From NCBI RefSeq assembly GCF_001310275.1, contig NZ_LGYZ01000106.1, positions 1 through 64,000 of the forward strand: a stretch of 64,000 nt of DNA, in the 5' to 3' direction. The translations under genes were made by a program, and so were the position numbers. This DNA is from Nocardia arizonensis (GTDB lineage: Bacteria; Actinomycetota; Actinomycetes; Mycobacteriales; Mycobacteriaceae). How positions within the stretch are numbered: the first letter of the stretch is position 1; every line of letters begins with the position of its first letter. Below the pieces are notes generated by a model, which ran no database searches, was not told where the DNA came from, and saw only the letters and a list, made by a program, of their open reading frames with translations. Positions 16,492 to 24,958 of this stretch are shown one piece after another.

Positions 16492-17609
16492 TGAAGATTC
16501 CCCGTTACAACTACCTCGCCCAGTTCGCCGACCTGCCCGCGACCGCCGACCAGATCCGAGGTGCGCTGGCCTCCGGGGATTACATCCTCGGTGAAACAGT
16601 CATCCGCTTCGAACAGCGCTTCGCCGACTACCTCGGCGCTGCCCACGCGATCGGCGTCAACACCGGCACCGACGCGCTGACCCTCGCTTTGATCGCACTA
16701 GGTCTCGGGTCGGGCGATGAAGTCGTCACCGTCGCGAATACCTTCCACGCCACAGCTCTGGCGATCGCCGCCGTCGGGGCGACACCGGTGCTGGTCGACT
16801 GCGAACCCGATACCTACCTGATGGATCTCGATGCGCTCGACGCGGCGTGCGGGCCGGACACGAGAGCGATCCTCGCGGTCCACCTGTTCGGCCGCAGCCT
16901 CGACATGGACCGGATCACGACAATCGCCGCCCGCCACCAGATTCCCGTCGTGGAGGACTGCGCCCAAGCCGTCGGAGCGACCTGGGCTGGCAGGCGGGTC
17001 GGCACCTTCGGCGCTGCCGCCGCGTTCAGCTTCCATCCGAGCAAGAACCTCGCCGCGGCTGGCGACGCCGGAGCCGTCGTCACCGACAACCCCGAGATCG
17101 CCCACACGATCAGGGTCCTGCGTGGCCTCGGACAGCACGGCCAGGGCAACCACGTCGCTCTCGGGGTGAACTCCAAACTCGATGCGATCCAAGCCATCGT
17201 CCTCGACGCCAAACTCGACCTTCTCGACGGCTGGAACGCCCAACGCCGCACCCTCGCCGCCCGATACACCCGCACCCTGACCCACCCCGCCATCACGGTT
17301 CCACCGCCGATACAAGACCCCGGCGACCACGTCTATCACCTGTACCAGGTCGCCGTGCCGCATCGCGATGCAGTGCTCGCACGGCTGCGCTCGGACGGCA
17401 TCGATGCCGTCATCCGCTACCCCGTCCCCGTTCACCGCCAGCCCGCGTTCGCGCGCTACCGGTTCGACGGCACCTACCCCCATGCCGACCATCAGGCAGC
17501 CGACACCCTGTGCTTGCCGATCCGGCCGGACTTGTCACCAGCAGATGTCGACTTCGTCTGTGCCCGCCTGACCACCGCAATCACCGACTCCCAGGAGGCC
17601 CTCGCATGA
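16491..17609 (+). CDS. DegT/DnrJ/EryC1-family PLP aminotransferase
   Basis: The 372-residue enzyme shows VNTGTDALTLAL (PLP phosphate), VVEDCAQAVGA (Asp156), and SFHPSKNLAAAGDAG with the PLP lysine at 185. Family members transfer an amino group, usually from Glu or Gln, to keto-sugars and keto-cyclitols. Downstream of a cyclase and two dehydrogenases, it should aminate a keto-cyclitol, so the product would be an aminocyclitol (inference). The start at 16491 shares a base with the preceding stop. A longer upstream frame lies inside dehydrogenase B and was rejected. Confidence 0.85.
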   Translation: MKIPRYNYLAQFADLPATADQIRGALASGDYILGETVIRFEQRFADYLGAAHAIGVNTGTDALTLALIALGLGSGDEVVTVANTFHATALAIAAVGATPVLVDCEPDTYLMDLDALDAACGPDTRAILAVHLFGRSLDMDRITTIAARHQIPVVEDCAQAVGATWAGRRVGTFGAAAAFSFHPSKNLAAAGDAGAVVTDNPEIAHTIRVLRGLGQHGQGNHVALGVNSKLDAIQAIVLDAKLDLLDGWNAQRRTLAARYTRTLTHPAITVPPPIQDPGDHVYHLYQVAVPHRDAVLARLRSDGIDAVIRYPVPVHRQPAFARYRFDGTYPHADHQAADTLCLPIRPDLSPADVDFVCARLTTAITDSQEALA

Positions 17610-18289
17610 CCGTGTCCATCGCCCCGGCACTGATCGGCGCTGACCCTCTCGCGCTGCGCGACGCCATCGACAGCGTCGCAGCCAGCACCGCCAAATACCT
17701 TCACCTCGACATCATGGACGGTCACTACACGCCCGCGATCAGCTTCGGCATGCGCACCGTCGCCGCCATCCGCCACCACACGTCCCTGCCGCTCGAGGTC
17801 CACCTGCAAACCCTCGAACCCGAGCGCTACATCGACGACCTCATCGAGATCGGGGCCGACCGGGTCTGCTTCCACGTCGATGCCGCGACCGACATCAGTA
17901 CTGCCCTCGACACCCTCCAATTGGCCGGCATCGGCAAAGGGCTCGTACTCAACCCTGACCTCGGCCTCGAACTGCTCGACCCCTACTTCGGACGCGTGGA
18001 CTTCGTCGTCCTCATGACCAGCCGACCCGGCACCAGCACCTTCGAGCCCGCCGTCCCGGACAAGATCCGCGCTCTGCGAACGCTCCTGCGCGACCGGCAA
18101 CTCGATACGGTGGAACTCGTCGCCGATGGCGGGATCACCACCATCACCGCACCACAGACAATCGAGGCCGGAGCCGACACCCTCGTCGCGGGCAGCGCGA
18201 TCTTCAGCTCCACCGACCCCGACCTGTCCACAGCTGTCCACGGCCTCGCCCAACCCGTCCAGACCACCGCCTCCGTGCAGCAACACTGA
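17606..18289 (+). CDS. Ribulose-phosphate 3-epimerase family protein
   Basis: The 227-residue TIM-barrel protein begins SIAPALIGADP, has the metal-binding HLDIMDG (about 33-39), VHLQT, a central FVVLMTSRPG and the late VADGGI. It interconverts ribulose 5-phosphate and xylulose 5-phosphate, or a related ketose phosphate. The ATG overlaps the aminotransferase stop. As the last gene of the operon and a pentose-phosphate enzyme like the first, it probably helps supply sedoheptulose 7-phosphate via transketolase (inference). Confidence 0.82.
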   Translation: MTVSIAPALIGADPLALRDAIDSVAASTAKYLHLDIMDGHYTPAISFGMRTVAAIRHHTSLPLEVHLQTLEPERYIDDLIEIGADRVCFHVDAATDISTALDTLQLAGIGKGLVLNPDLGLELLDPYFGRVDFVVLMTSRPGTSTFEPAVPDKIRALRTLLRDRQLDTVELVADGGITTITAPQTIEAGADTLVAGSAIFSSTDPDLSTAVHGLAQPVQTTASVQQH

Positions 18290-18325
18290 CCGAACCAGCA
18301 GGCAGCCGTGCGAGAACCGCGAGAC

Positions 18326-18381
18326 GCACCAGCGGGTGGCCGCCGCAGGCCCACCCGGCACCACACGGGATACGCTGGTGC
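18326..18381 (+). terminator. Nested hairpin after the cyclitol operon
   Basis: The outer arms GCACCAGCG and CGCTGGTGC enclose inner arms GGGTGG and CCACCC. It lies 37 bases past the epimerase stop and before the GNAT gene, so it probably ends the seven-gene transcript. Confidence 0.45.
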
Positions 18382-18497
18382 CAACGCCGCCGCTGCCACC
18401 TGGCCGGTTCTGGTGAACTATTCGAAAATCGTTCCGGCCCCCCACTTTTCGACCCATATCGCGGCGTCGAATCCGTAGCGCAACGCAGGAGGAGCCC

Positions 18498-18947
18498 ATG
18501 GTGTCGCAGACACCCGAGGCAGTTGTGATCGACATCGTGACCCAGGTAGACGACGAGACGCTGACGGCGCTGACGGACCTTCTACCGCAACTGTCCACCA
18601 CCGCAGCACCTCTGACCCGTGATGTCCTGGAGGCGGTGATCGATTCCACCTCGACGCGGCTGCTCATTGCACGTGTCGATGGAGCGATCGTCGGCGCGCT
18701 GACTCTGGTCATGTACACGATCCCCACCGGACTGCGCGCACGCATCGAAGATGTCGTGGTCGACCAAGCCGCGCGAGGACACGGCATTGGACGAGGTCTG
18801 ACCACCGCTGCGCTGGCCATCGCGATAGACCACGGAGCGCGCACGGTCGATCTCACGTCGACCCCGAAGAGATCCGCAGCCAACCAGCTCTACCAACGGC
18901 TCGGATTTGCCCCACGCCAGTCCACGACCTACCGCCTAACTCTCTGA
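18498..18947 (+). CDS. GNAT-family N-acetyltransferase
   Basis: The 149-residue protein has the GNAT core: IEDVVVDQAARGHGIGRGL (acetyl-CoA pyrophosphate loop R/Q-x-x-G-x-G/A) and the C-terminal LYQRLGFAPR. CAGGAGGAGCCC precedes the ATG. It lies after the probable terminator of the cyclitol operon on the same strand. N-acetylation of an amine product or self-resistance is possible but not shown. GNAT genes are common and this one may be unrelated. Confidence 0.75.
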   Translation: MVSQTPEAVVIDIVTQVDDETLTALTDLLPQLSTTAAPLTRDVLEAVIDSTSTRLLIARVDGAIVGALTLVMYTIPTGLRARIEDVVVDQAARGHGIGRGLTTAALAIAIDHGARTVDLTSTPKRSAANQLYQRLGFAPRQSTTYRLTL

Positions 18948-18998
18948 CCTATGTCGAACAGCCGCTGCGACAACGCCGATCCGACCAAAGGACCCTGG

Positions 18999-19643
18999 AT
19001 GGACAACGCTCAACCGACAGCCGAGACCCAGATCCGCCAACACGCTATTGCTCTGGCCGCCCTCGCGCACAACGGCCTCGTCTTCTCCACCGACGTCTTC
19101 GACCGGCAACGCTACGAACAAGCCAAACAGATAGCCACCGACCTGCTGGCCCTCATCAGCAACGGCACCCTCGAGGACCTGCACAAGAACGTGTTCCTCG
19201 AACACGGCTACATGACACCCAAAGTCGACGTCCGAGGCGGCGTCTTCGACGACAAGGGCCGCATCCTGCTCATCCGCGACCGCAGCGACGAGAAATGGAC
19301 CCTGCCCGGCGGCTGGTGCGACGTCCTGGAACCGCCCTCACTCGCCGTCGAACGCGAAGTCCACGAAGAATCCGGCATAACCGTGCGCGCCCGCAAACTC
19401 GTGGCCCTGCACGACCGCGATGTGCAGGGCCACCAGCCCGCCTTCCCCTACCACGTGTACAAGCTGTTCTTCCTGTGCGAGACCATCTCCCACGGCCAAC
19501 CCAGCCCCGTCGAGACTATGGAAGTCGGCTGGTTCAACGTCGACGAGCTGCCCGAACTGTCGACCACCCGTGTACTCGACGCCCAAATCCAGCTTCTCCA
19601 CGAGCACTGGAACAAGCCAGACCTACCAACCATGTTCGACTGA
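18999..19643 (+). CDS. NUDIX hydrolase with helical N-terminal domain
   Basis: The 214-residue protein has an alpha-helical N-terminal domain (about 1-65, QIRQHAIALAALAHNGLVFS) of the kind attached to nucleoside-diphosphate-linked hydrolases, then a NUDIX fold with a complete box GWCDVLEPPSLAVEREVHEE (G-x5-E-x7-REVxEExG). It should cleave a nucleoside diphosphate-X substrate, perhaps an NDP-sugar or ADP-ribose. The ATG at 18999 follows AAAGGACCCTGG; an in-frame ATG at 18951 lacks a site. Linked to the GNAT gene by about 50 bases. Confidence 0.8.
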   Translation: MDNAQPTAETQIRQHAIALAALAHNGLVFSTDVFDRQRYEQAKQIATDLLALISNGTLEDLHKNVFLEHGYMTPKVDVRGGVFDDKGRILLIRDRSDEKWTLPGGWCDVLEPPSLAVEREVHEESGITVRARKLVALHDRDVQGHQPAFPYHVYKLFFLCETISHGQPSPVETMEVGWFNVDELPELSTTRVLDAQIQLLHEHWNKPDLPTMFD

Positions 19644-19824
19644 CAGCTGTCATCACCTGACGAGGCGTGCGACGTAGAACTCGCGATCGACATGAGCTGC
19701 AGTCCTGTCGGCCTCCCGGAAGCTCCTGCCGGACAGGCTCCAGTAGGTTCCAGCCGCGCGATGCCCCGGTCCATCTCCAGCGGTCCGGGGCACTGTCATT
19801 CGACTATCAACGCGCACAAACAGG

Positions 19825-20973
19825 TCACACTGCAGGTAAGGCGATTGGCCCAAAACCCTGAGGGCTACGAACAACCAGGCCACCACCCTGGCGATCCACC
19901 ACCCCCTGTAGCTGGACGGTCTCGCCGCTTGTCATCCACTCCGTGACCGTCTTTAGTGGCAAGCTTGGGAGAATGGCTGTGACGTTGCACGGGTGACCCC
20001 CTCGAACCGTCTTGATCGTCGCGTAGACATTCGGATCGTCTGGAAACTTGCTAACAGTGACGATCGGACCAGTCATGACGTTGAATTCTCGCCGTTTCGA
20101 TCGCTTCAGGATCCGGATTGTTTCGGTCAGCTTCTCCTCGGCCGCAGCGGGAATGCTAACTGACTGAGCGATACGCGTAGGAGTGGGTTGCGACGGTGCC
20201 CATTCGAAACGGGTTTCAAATTCCGCTACCGCGCCTTCCGCAAGGACACGGGTGATAGCCGACACGAACTCGCGTGTGACCCCCGCTGATACCAGCCCCA
20301 TCACCTGTTCCGCTCTTGGTAGATGCTCTGGTGTCAAGACATGATCGTGGATGGCTTGCATTGCCTGAGCGAAGGTTCGCGTCATTCGACGTTCCGCCGA
20401 CTCAACCATCTCCACCGTGGCAACCGACTCACGCTCCAACCCTTCAAAAGGCTGCTCGTTGTCGACGACTTCCTTCGGGTCGCTCAGTTTCACGTAGACG
20501 GGGATGACATACGAGCCTCGCTCAGTGTGTCCCATCCGTACGGTATTGCTGAGATCGTCCCCAATTTTCGAGTACCCACCGCTGATCTCAGGGCGCAGCC
20601 GAATGGCTGCGGTGGCTGAACATCGGTACATCAGCCGTGCGGACTCGACCATGACGGCGGCGGCAGTCAGCGGGATCGTTTCGGCTATCACGATGTCATT
20701 AGCTGCCCGGAGCATTGTGACATCTGTGCCCCACATCTTCAGCGTTCGTTCGACCTCAGCCGTGGGTGCCCCGTGCGCTGCCGCTAGACGTTGGACCACA
20801 CCATTGAACGCGCCGCTGTCGTTGGCGAGGTTTCGCACGATCGCGATCTTGCGAGCATCCCCACCGGCTGCGGTGTGCTTCCACATCCATCCAGCTGGGC
20901 CCTCGGAGACCTCCGTCCAGCCGTGTTGCAGCATCCACGCCTTAGTGTGTATGACTAGTTCGTCGCCGGACAT
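19825..20973 (-). CDS. Unknown 382-residue partner of the DUF4365 protein
   Basis: The start ATG at 20973 shares one base with the stop of the DUF4365 gene (TGATG), so the two are made together. The protein is soluble, alpha-helical in the middle (SARLMYRCSATAAIRLRPEI; a long helix near ESVATVEMVESAERRMTRTF) and beta-rich at the C-terminus (NVMTGPIVTVSKFPDDPNVY, then VQLQGVVDRQGGGLVV, an OB-like pattern). No nuclease or NTPase motif is seen and I do not recognise a family. G+C looks lower than in neighbouring genes. Immunity, effector or sensor roles are possible. Confidence 0.65.
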   Translation of the reverse strand: MSGDELVIHTKAWMLQHGWTEVSEGPAGWMWKHTAAGGDARKIAIVRNLANDSGAFNGVVQRLAAAHGAPTAEVERTLKMWGTDVTMLRAANDIVIAETIPLTAAAVMVESARLMYRCSATAAIRLRPEISGGYSKIGDDLSNTVRMGHTERGSYVIPVYVKLSDPKEVVDNEQPFEGLERESVATVEMVESAERRMTRTFAQAMQAIHDHVLTPEHLPRAEQVMGLVSAGVTREFVSAITRVLAEGAVAEFETRFEWAPSQPTPTRIAQSVSIPAAAEEKLTETIRILKRSKRREFNVMTGPIVTVSKFPDDPNVYATIKTVRGGHPCNVTAILPSLPLKTVTEWMTSGETVQLQGVVDRQGGGLVVRSPQGFGPIALPAV

Positions 20974-21482
20974 CAGGATGCCGCCTCCTCTCCGAAGCCG
21001 ACCGCGAATGCAGAGTGCCACTTGGCGAGCGTAGAGGTATCCAATCGGTTGGCACGCGGGATCACGATCGACTTCGCCGTCGAGCTCTTGTCGAATTCTG
21101 CCCAGTACGCCTGCGTTCGATGCACCGTCTCGTCATCTCCATACTGCACCCAATCAGCCTTGTGCTCGGGAACAAGAACAAGAACGACGAACGTTGTCCC
21201 TTGGTACTTTCTCCACTTGTCGATCCATTGCTGTTTGAGCTGAAACCGAATTTGAGACCCGGTCATTCGATGGGTGCTGGAGCACTTCATCTGAACTCGA
21301 ACGTCACCCTCTTCGAACTGAACTGTCGCATCGATAGAGTGAACGTCCGAGTCCTGCGGGGTCTCGATCACAGTGCACCCGGCCTGAGAGCACACCGCAT
21401 ACAGGTACGACAGACTGTACCTCGACTTTGCACCATTAAGGTCCAGCCCGTAATGGGGATGCGGTACCGCCACCACCGTCAT
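20973..21482 (-). CDS. DUF4365 nuclease-like protein
   Basis: The 169-residue protein fits the DUF4365 pattern: NGAKSRYSLSYLYAVCSQAG early, then DSDVHSIDATVQFEEGDVRV and VQMKCSS. Asp51, Gln64 and Lys66 form the D...QxK core of a PD-(D/E)xK nuclease fold. Members recur in defence-gene neighbourhoods, but the activity is not established. It overlaps a 24-residue upstream ORF by 4 bases and its partner by one base. Confidence 0.7.
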   Translation of the reverse strand: MTVVAVPHPHYGLDLNGAKSRYSLSYLYAVCSQAGCTVIETPQDSDVHSIDATVQFEEGDVRVQMKCSSTHRMTGSQIRFQLKQQWIDKWRKYQGTTFVVLVLVPEHKADWVQYGDDETVHRTQAYWAEFDKSSTAKSIVIPRANRLDTSTLAKWHSAFAVGFGEEAAS

Positions 21483-21553
21483 CTCCCAGCCTCACCCACA
21501 GCCCGCGAGACGTTGCCGCGGCTCAGATCGTAGTGCCGAATGTCTAGCGGCAT
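21479..21553 (-). CDS. 24-residue ORF coupled to the DUF4365 gene
   Basis: GGAGGGCGGGACG precedes the ATG at 21553 and its TGA overlaps the ATG of the DUF4365 gene (ATGA). The peptide contains YDLSRGNVSRAVGEAG, which looks like an HTH recognition helix, so it may be the remaining tail of a regulator or a coupling leader. An in-frame stop lies just upstream, so it cannot be longer as it stands. Confidence 0.35.
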   Translation of the reverse strand: MPLDIRHYDLSRGNVSRAVGEAGR

Positions 21554-22197
21554 CGTCCCGCCCTCCCTATCCATCACCACACGATTCTCGTCGGAACCGC
21601 AAGCCCTACGGGCGTTTCCGAACATTTAGCTCCGAGTCGGGTCCCCCACGAGGCGAGATCGGCGGTCAGTCGCGACGGCGGTTGGCTACGGGGCCCACCT
21701 CGGAGGTAGCCCGACGCGACGTGGCCGAGCCAAGTTGATCAGGGTGCTCAATGCACCGCTGATCCCTCTTCATCCCAGGGCGGCATCCGCCGCGACTACC
21801 GGTCGACCAGCGCGACGTCCCAGCCACTGCGACGTAAGGGATGACGGGAACGGCCTCTGCCTCGCCGAGCGTTTGCCCCGCCGGCGAGTTCGAGTGTTTC
21901 GGTGCGGGCGAGGATGATGTGACAGCCAGGCAAGGCCATCAGTCCTCACACCTGAGTGTGCCCACCGCAATACCGAAGCCTCCAACGGTTCTGCAAGTAC
22001 CTGACGGGCGTAAACGGGACTGATGCAGGATCCGGTGACAAGTTGACCTGCTCCACCATGCATCAGTCCCCGACCACCCCGACGTCCCCGGTCTGATCGT
22101 CGACATGGCCCAGGCACACGAACTCGGCAACCACATCTTCGCGAATCTGCTCCGAAAGGTCCTCGAACTGTCGCCCACCACGCGTCCACTACCGCGG
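21554..22197. other. 644-base gap with a protein-like fragment
   Basis: No complete gene is supported between the DUF4365 operon and the MMPL gene. Several open frames in both strands show shadow-like composition. On the plus strand at about 22035-22180 one frame, bounded by a stop upstream, reads VPGLIVDMAQAHELGNHIFA and continues LLRKVLELS. That is protein-like and may be a gene remnant of unknown origin. The gap must contain the promoter of the minus-strand DUF4365 operon. Confidence 0.3.
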
Positions 22198-24444
22198 TCA
22201 GCGCGTCGACCTTCGCGACACGGCGGGTAGCCACCAGTTCCAGTCGCCGAACAGCCGCATGAGGGCTGGGACGAGAACCAGACGGATGAGCACGGCGTCG
22301 ATGGCGACAGCGACGGCAAGGGCGAGTCCGAGCTGTTTGAGTTCGAGGATGTCGGCGGTGAGGAAGCTGGCGAAGATGGCGATCATGATCGCTGCCGCGG
22401 CGGTGATAGGGCGGGCGGTGTGAGTGAGCCCTGCGGCGACGGCGTGTCGGTTGTCGCCGGTGGCGTCCCAGTGTTCGCGGATGCGGCGGATGAGGAAGAC
22501 CTCGTAGTCCATCGAGAGCCCGAACAGCAGGGCGAACACGACGGTGGGCAGATAGACCTGGACGAAGCCCGGGCTGGTGAAGTCGAGGATGTTCTCGCCC
22601 AGACCCCACTGGAACACCGCGACGGTGATGCCGAGGGCGGCGCCGGTGGCGAGCAGGTTCATCGCGATGGCCTTGACCGGTAGGGCGATGCTGCGGAACG
22701 CCGCGATCAGGAAGATCAGCGAGGCCGACAGCACCAGGGCCATGACCAGCGGCAGTTTGGAGGTCATCTCGTCGGAGAGGTCGACGAATTCGGCGGTGCT
22801 GCCCCCGATGCGGAGTTCGGTCCCGGCCGCCATATCAATGGTTGCGGCGCTGGTGCGGAGGTCGCGGATGAGGTCGGTGGCGTCCGTGGAGTCGAACGCC
22901 ACCTGCGGGATCACCATCGTGAGGATTCGACCATTGCTGACCTGCGCCGGGAGCACTGCGGCGATTCGGTCGTCGCGGTCGATCTCGCTGAGGAATTGGT
23001 TGATCTGTGCCGCGGCGTCGGCTGTGAGTGGGGTGTCGGAGGCGCCGGTGGCGATGATCTCGACTGGTGAGAGTGCTCCGGCGGGGAAGTTGGTGGTCAA
23101 GGCGGTGCTGGCGCGTCCGGTGGGGGTGTCGTCGAGGGCGGTGGTGCCCATGTCGAGGCCGTAGCGGATCCCGAAGACCGGCAGTGCGGCCACGACGAGC
23201 ACCGCGATCACGGCCGTGCCGAACAGCACCGGTTTGCGCATGACCAGGTAGGCCCAGCGCGCCCACCGGCCTGGCGCGCCACCGGTGACGGTAGCGGTTT
23301 CGGCGGGGCGCCACCGGGGCGGGAGAGCGCCGCGATTGATGGCGGGGCCTAGGGCAGCGAGCAAAGCGGGCAGCAGGGTGACAGCAACGATGAGCATGCT
23401 GGTGACGGCGGTGGCAACGCCGATGGCGATGCCACGGAAGATCGGTGCGTCGATGATGATCAACGCGCACAGCGAGATCATCACCACGAGCCCGGAGACG
23501 AGGATCGTCTTGCCTGCGGTCTCCAGCGACCGTCCGACAGCGGCGGCGATGCCGTCATGGTCGGCGCGTTCGGTGACGTTGCGGCGGGCGAGTTCTTCGC
23601 GAAAGCGGCTGACGATGAACATCGCGTAGTCGATGCCGACACCGAGTCCGACCATGGTGGCCATGGCGACGGTCAGCGAATCGAACGCGGTGATCGTGGT
23701 GAGGGTGAACAGCGCACCGACCGCGGCCAGCAGGCCGGCGAGGGCCACTCCGATCGGAACCGCCGCCGCAGCAAGAGCGCCGAGTGCGAGCACCAGCAGC
23801 AGCAGGGCGACGGGGATGCCGATCGCTTCGGCGCGGGCCAGGTCGGCGTTCTGCAGTTCGGTGGCCGCGTTCTGCACCGCCGAGTATCCGGTCAGCCCGA
23901 CCTCGACGGGGGCATCGCTATTCGCCGCACCGATGGCGTCTTGCAGATCGCGGGCGATGCGTGCGCGTTCGGCCATGTCGCCATCCATACCGGCCAAGGC
24001 GATCGCGACGTGCTTGTCGGCCGAGATCTGGGTGCCGGGCAGTCCGAGGTAGGGGTCGACGACCTCTGTCACACCGGAGACCGCTCGCGCGGCGGTGACC
24101 GCACGGGAGACAGCCGCCCGGAAGTCTGGGCTATCGGCGGTGAGGGTGGGCGACTGCAGCACGATGACCGCTTGTTCGGCGCCGAACTGCGGGAAGTGCT
24201 GCGCGACGAGGCGGTCGACCTCGGCGGATTGGGAGTCCTCGACCCCGAAGTCCATGGCGCCGAGCCGATCTTCGAGTAATGGATAGGCCACCGCGCACAT
24301 CACCAGTAGCAGCGCCCAGATCGCCAGGACGGGGCGTCTGTGTCGTGCCATGGCCGCACCCCACCGATACAGCAGGCCGGAGTCCGCGACAGAGGTGGAT
24401 CGTTGTGGTGGCTCGGTGGTCGCGATCGTGTGCTGCTGGTTCAC
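22198..24444 (-). CDS. MMPL/RND-family transporter
   Basis: The 748-residue protein has the MMPL layout: helix 1 at about 40-60, a first exported loop (about 60-195), a block of five helices (about 200-360, with VGLGVGIDYAMFIVSRFREE), a second exported loop and a second helix block with FGLSMDYEVFLIRRIREHW. The Asp-Tyr pairs in these repeats belong to the proton relay. MMPL proteins of mycolata export lipids, siderophores or drugs; this shorter type is often a drug or lipid-like exporter. It diverges from the ArsR gene; a 16-bp palindrome lies 19 bases upstream of its ATG. Confidence 0.88.
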   Translation of the reverse strand: MNQQHTIATTEPPQRSTSVADSGLLYRWGAAMARHRRPVLAIWALLLVMCAVAYPLLEDRLGAMDFGVEDSQSAEVDRLVAQHFPQFGAEQAVIVLQSPTLTADSPDFRAAVSRAVTAARAVSGVTEVVDPYLGLPGTQISADKHVAIALAGMDGDMAERARIARDLQDAIGAANSDAPVEVGLTGYSAVQNAATELQNADLARAEAIGIPVALLLLVLALGALAAAAVPIGVALAGLLAAVGALFTLTTITAFDSLTVAMATMVGLGVGIDYAMFIVSRFREELARRNVTERADHDGIAAAVGRSLETAGKTILVSGLVVMISLCALIIIDAPIFRGIAIGVATAVTSMLIVAVTLLPALLAALGPAINRGALPPRWRPAETATVTGGAPGRWARWAYLVMRKPVLFGTAVIAVLVVAALPVFGIRYGLDMGTTALDDTPTGRASTALTTNFPAGALSPVEIIATGASDTPLTADAAAQINQFLSEIDRDDRIAAVLPAQVSNGRILTMVIPQVAFDSTDATDLIRDLRTSAATIDMAAGTELRIGGSTAEFVDLSDEMTSKLPLVMALVLSASLIFLIAAFRSIALPVKAIAMNLLATGAALGITVAVFQWGLGENILDFTSPGFVQVYLPTVVFALLFGLSMDYEVFLIRRIREHWDATGDNRHAVAAGLTHTARPITAAAAIMIAIFASFLTADILELKQLGLALAVAVAIDAVLIRLVLVPALMRLFGDWNWWLPAVSRRSTR

Positions 24445-24462
24445 GGGGTCTCCCTCCGGCGC

Positions 24463-24478
24463 CGATCAAGATTGATCG
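24463..24478. promoter_or_regulatory. 16-bp palindrome CGATCAAGATTGATCG
   Basis: It is perfect except for the central GA and lies in the divergent promoter between the MMPL gene and arsR-type gene. The half-element AAGATTRATC recurs at 24505-24514. Either a repressor of the MMPL gene or the ArsR protein could bind here. Confidence 0.5.
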
Positions 24479-24559
24479 ACAAAAAACGATGTGATCGGTG
24501 AAATAAGATTAATCACAGAGAGTGGCGATATCAATAGCCTTGGGCGCTATCATCGTTTT

Positions 24560-24958
24560 ATGACGATGAATCATGGCAGGGACTGCCTCGTCGGAACAGA
24601 AGGCTTGGATCCGGCGGTGGCGTTGTTCCACAGCCTGTCGGATGCCACACGGTTGGCGATTGTGCACCGGCTGGCGTGCGGGGAGGCACGGGTGTCGGAC
24701 CTGATGGCGGGACTGGAGTTGGCGCAGTCGACGGTGTCGGCGCACGTGGCGTGCTTGCGTGACTGTGGGCTGGTCGTGGGCCGCCCGCAGGGTCGGCAGG
24801 TGTTCTACAGCCTGGCCCGCCCCGAACTGATGGACCTGCTCTCGGCGGCGGAGACCTTGCTTGCCGCGACGGGCAACGCGGTGGCGCTGTGCCCGAACTA
24901 CGGCACCGACGCCGCTACCACCACCCCGACCGAAACCACTACGGAGGTGCGAGCATGA
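24560..24958 (+). CDS. ArsR-family metal sensor, CmtR-like
   Basis: The 132-residue protein has a winged HTH (about 20-90). Cys65 and Cys69 lie in the recognition helix segment AHVACLRDCGLVV, and Cys111 follows in ALCPNYG. The CxxxC in that helix plus a C-terminal Cys is the cadmium/lead site pattern of mycobacterial CmtR. It should repress the downstream P-type ATPase and release DNA when metal binds. The stop overlaps the ATPase ATG (ATGA). The ATG at 24560 is chosen because longer upstream frames run into the promoter. Confidence 0.85.
   Translation: MTMNHGRDCLVGTEGLDPAVALFHSLSDATRLAIVHRLACGEARVSDLMAGLELAQSTVSAHVACLRDCGLVVGRPQGRQVFYSLARPELMDLLSAAETLLAATGNAVALCPNYGTDAATTTPTETTTEVRA

Noticed and set aside
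21770..22609. A 279-codon minus-strand frame
   Set aside because: Half of it lies inside the MMPL gene in another frame and it is rich in Arg, Gly and Pro without any motif.
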